The notes under the pieces were generated by a model. The model ran no database searches. It was not told where the DNA came from and saw only the letters and a program-made list of their open reading frames with translations. DNA of 64,000 nucleotides. It comes from Bacillus sp. UNC438CL73TsuS30 (GTDB lineage: Bacteria > Bacillota > Bacilli > Bacillales > Cytobacillaceae). A program made the translations under genes and the position numbers. Location: contig NZ_KI535295.1 in NCBI RefSeq assembly GCF_000482325.1, positions 1,514,348 to 1,578,347 on the forward strand, read 5' to 3'. Of the stretch, positions 63,804 through 64,000 are shown one piece after another (position 1 is the stretch's first letter; each line of letters starts with the position of its first letter).

Positions 63804-63984
63804 GGGCTCCTCTAGAACGTGAAAGGATCTCGTGTTTTCATCCTACAGTGATACCACCTAGCAAATATAAACTTTGAATTTCACGTATTATCCGTATTTG
63901 CAGGACAAGATCCATAACGCTGACCCACGAGGTCTAAAGCCTCAGACACCCAATACAATGTGATCTAACGCCCTAGAGGAGCCC
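63804..63984. other. Nested inverted-repeat structure (candidate MITE or structured RNA)
   Basis: The outer stem GGGCTCCTCTAG (63804-63815) and CTAGAGGAGCCC (63973-63984) is perfect over 12 bases. Inside it GATCTCGTG (63826-63834) pairs with CACGAGGTC (63926-63934), with one G-T pair. Inside that GCAAATA (63861-63867) pairs with TATTTGC (63895-63901). No protein frame fits. Confidence 0.5.
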
Positions 63985-64000
63985 CATTTTCATTAAAAAT

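Larger units (their letters stand above)
63450..64000. other. Non-coding end of the window
   Basis: It contains the REP-like element at 63466-63516 and the nested hairpin structure at 63804-63984. No coding region is supported. Confidence 0.55.

Noticed and set aside
1..64000. CRISPR array
   Set aside because: No run of regularly spaced identical repeats and no cas gene was seen.

Overview
The window looks like a chromosomal segment of a low-GC, spore-forming Bacillaceae member (Bacillus sensu lato). The pointers are strong purine-rich ribosome binding sites, frequent GTG and TTG starts, a YjcZ-type sporulation miniprotein, a YesM/YesN-type two-component pair and an IS66-family element of Bacillus type. 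The genus cannot be fixed from the sequence alone.

Bases 1-8020 hold the end of an SMC-like ATPase, then small and decayed genes: an effector-binding protein and a proline-rich protein, both frameshifted, two small membrane proteins and a YjcZ-like peptide. A phage- or ICE-like replication module follows (DnaD-like initiator, DnaB-like helicase, unknown protein). It has no integrase in view and its downstream gene is broken at a REP-like half repeat.

Bases 8108-37000 are an accessory and defence-rich region. It holds a MoxR ATPase with a double-zincin/VWA protein and a TerD-domain protein; a type I restriction-modification system (hsdR, hsdM, hsdS); an intact-ended IS66 element with 8-bp target duplications; a damaged tRNA-Arg(UCU); an HNH-like phage protein; gene remnants; a MazG-like pyrophosphohydrolase overlapping a PLD-helicase; a DUF262/HNH protein (GmrSD-like); a RloA/RloB-like AAA plus Toprim pair; two unknown genes; and a NERD-UvrD helicase.

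Bases 37584-52048 form a metabolic region: a YesM/YesN-type sensor and regulator, then ten same-strand genes. They encode an acetylpolyamine amidohydrolase/class II HDAC homologue, a NodB-type deacetylase, a nitrilase-family amidase, a ribose-type ABC importer, two short-chain dehydrogenases, a putrescine aminotransferase homologue and an aldehyde dehydrogenase. The simplest reading is import of an N-acylated or carbamoylated polyamine-like compound, deacylation to a diamine, and oxidation through an aminoaldehyde to an amino acid of the GABA type.

Bases 52322-63449 hold a YtcJ-type amidohydrolase and then a compact sigma-54 regulon. A saccharopine dehydrogenase-like gene and a hyuA-hyuB-permease operon each have a sigma-54 -24/-12 promoter preceded by the same 38-bp upstream element (28 of 38 bases identical). 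The gene for a sigma-54 activator (PAS, AAA+, Fis-type HTH) lies between them. A cre-like site sits between the hyuA promoter and its start codon.

Two related families of REP-like palindromes are scattered through the intergenic spaces. The last 200 bases hold a nested inverted-repeat structure that may be a MITE or a structured RNA.
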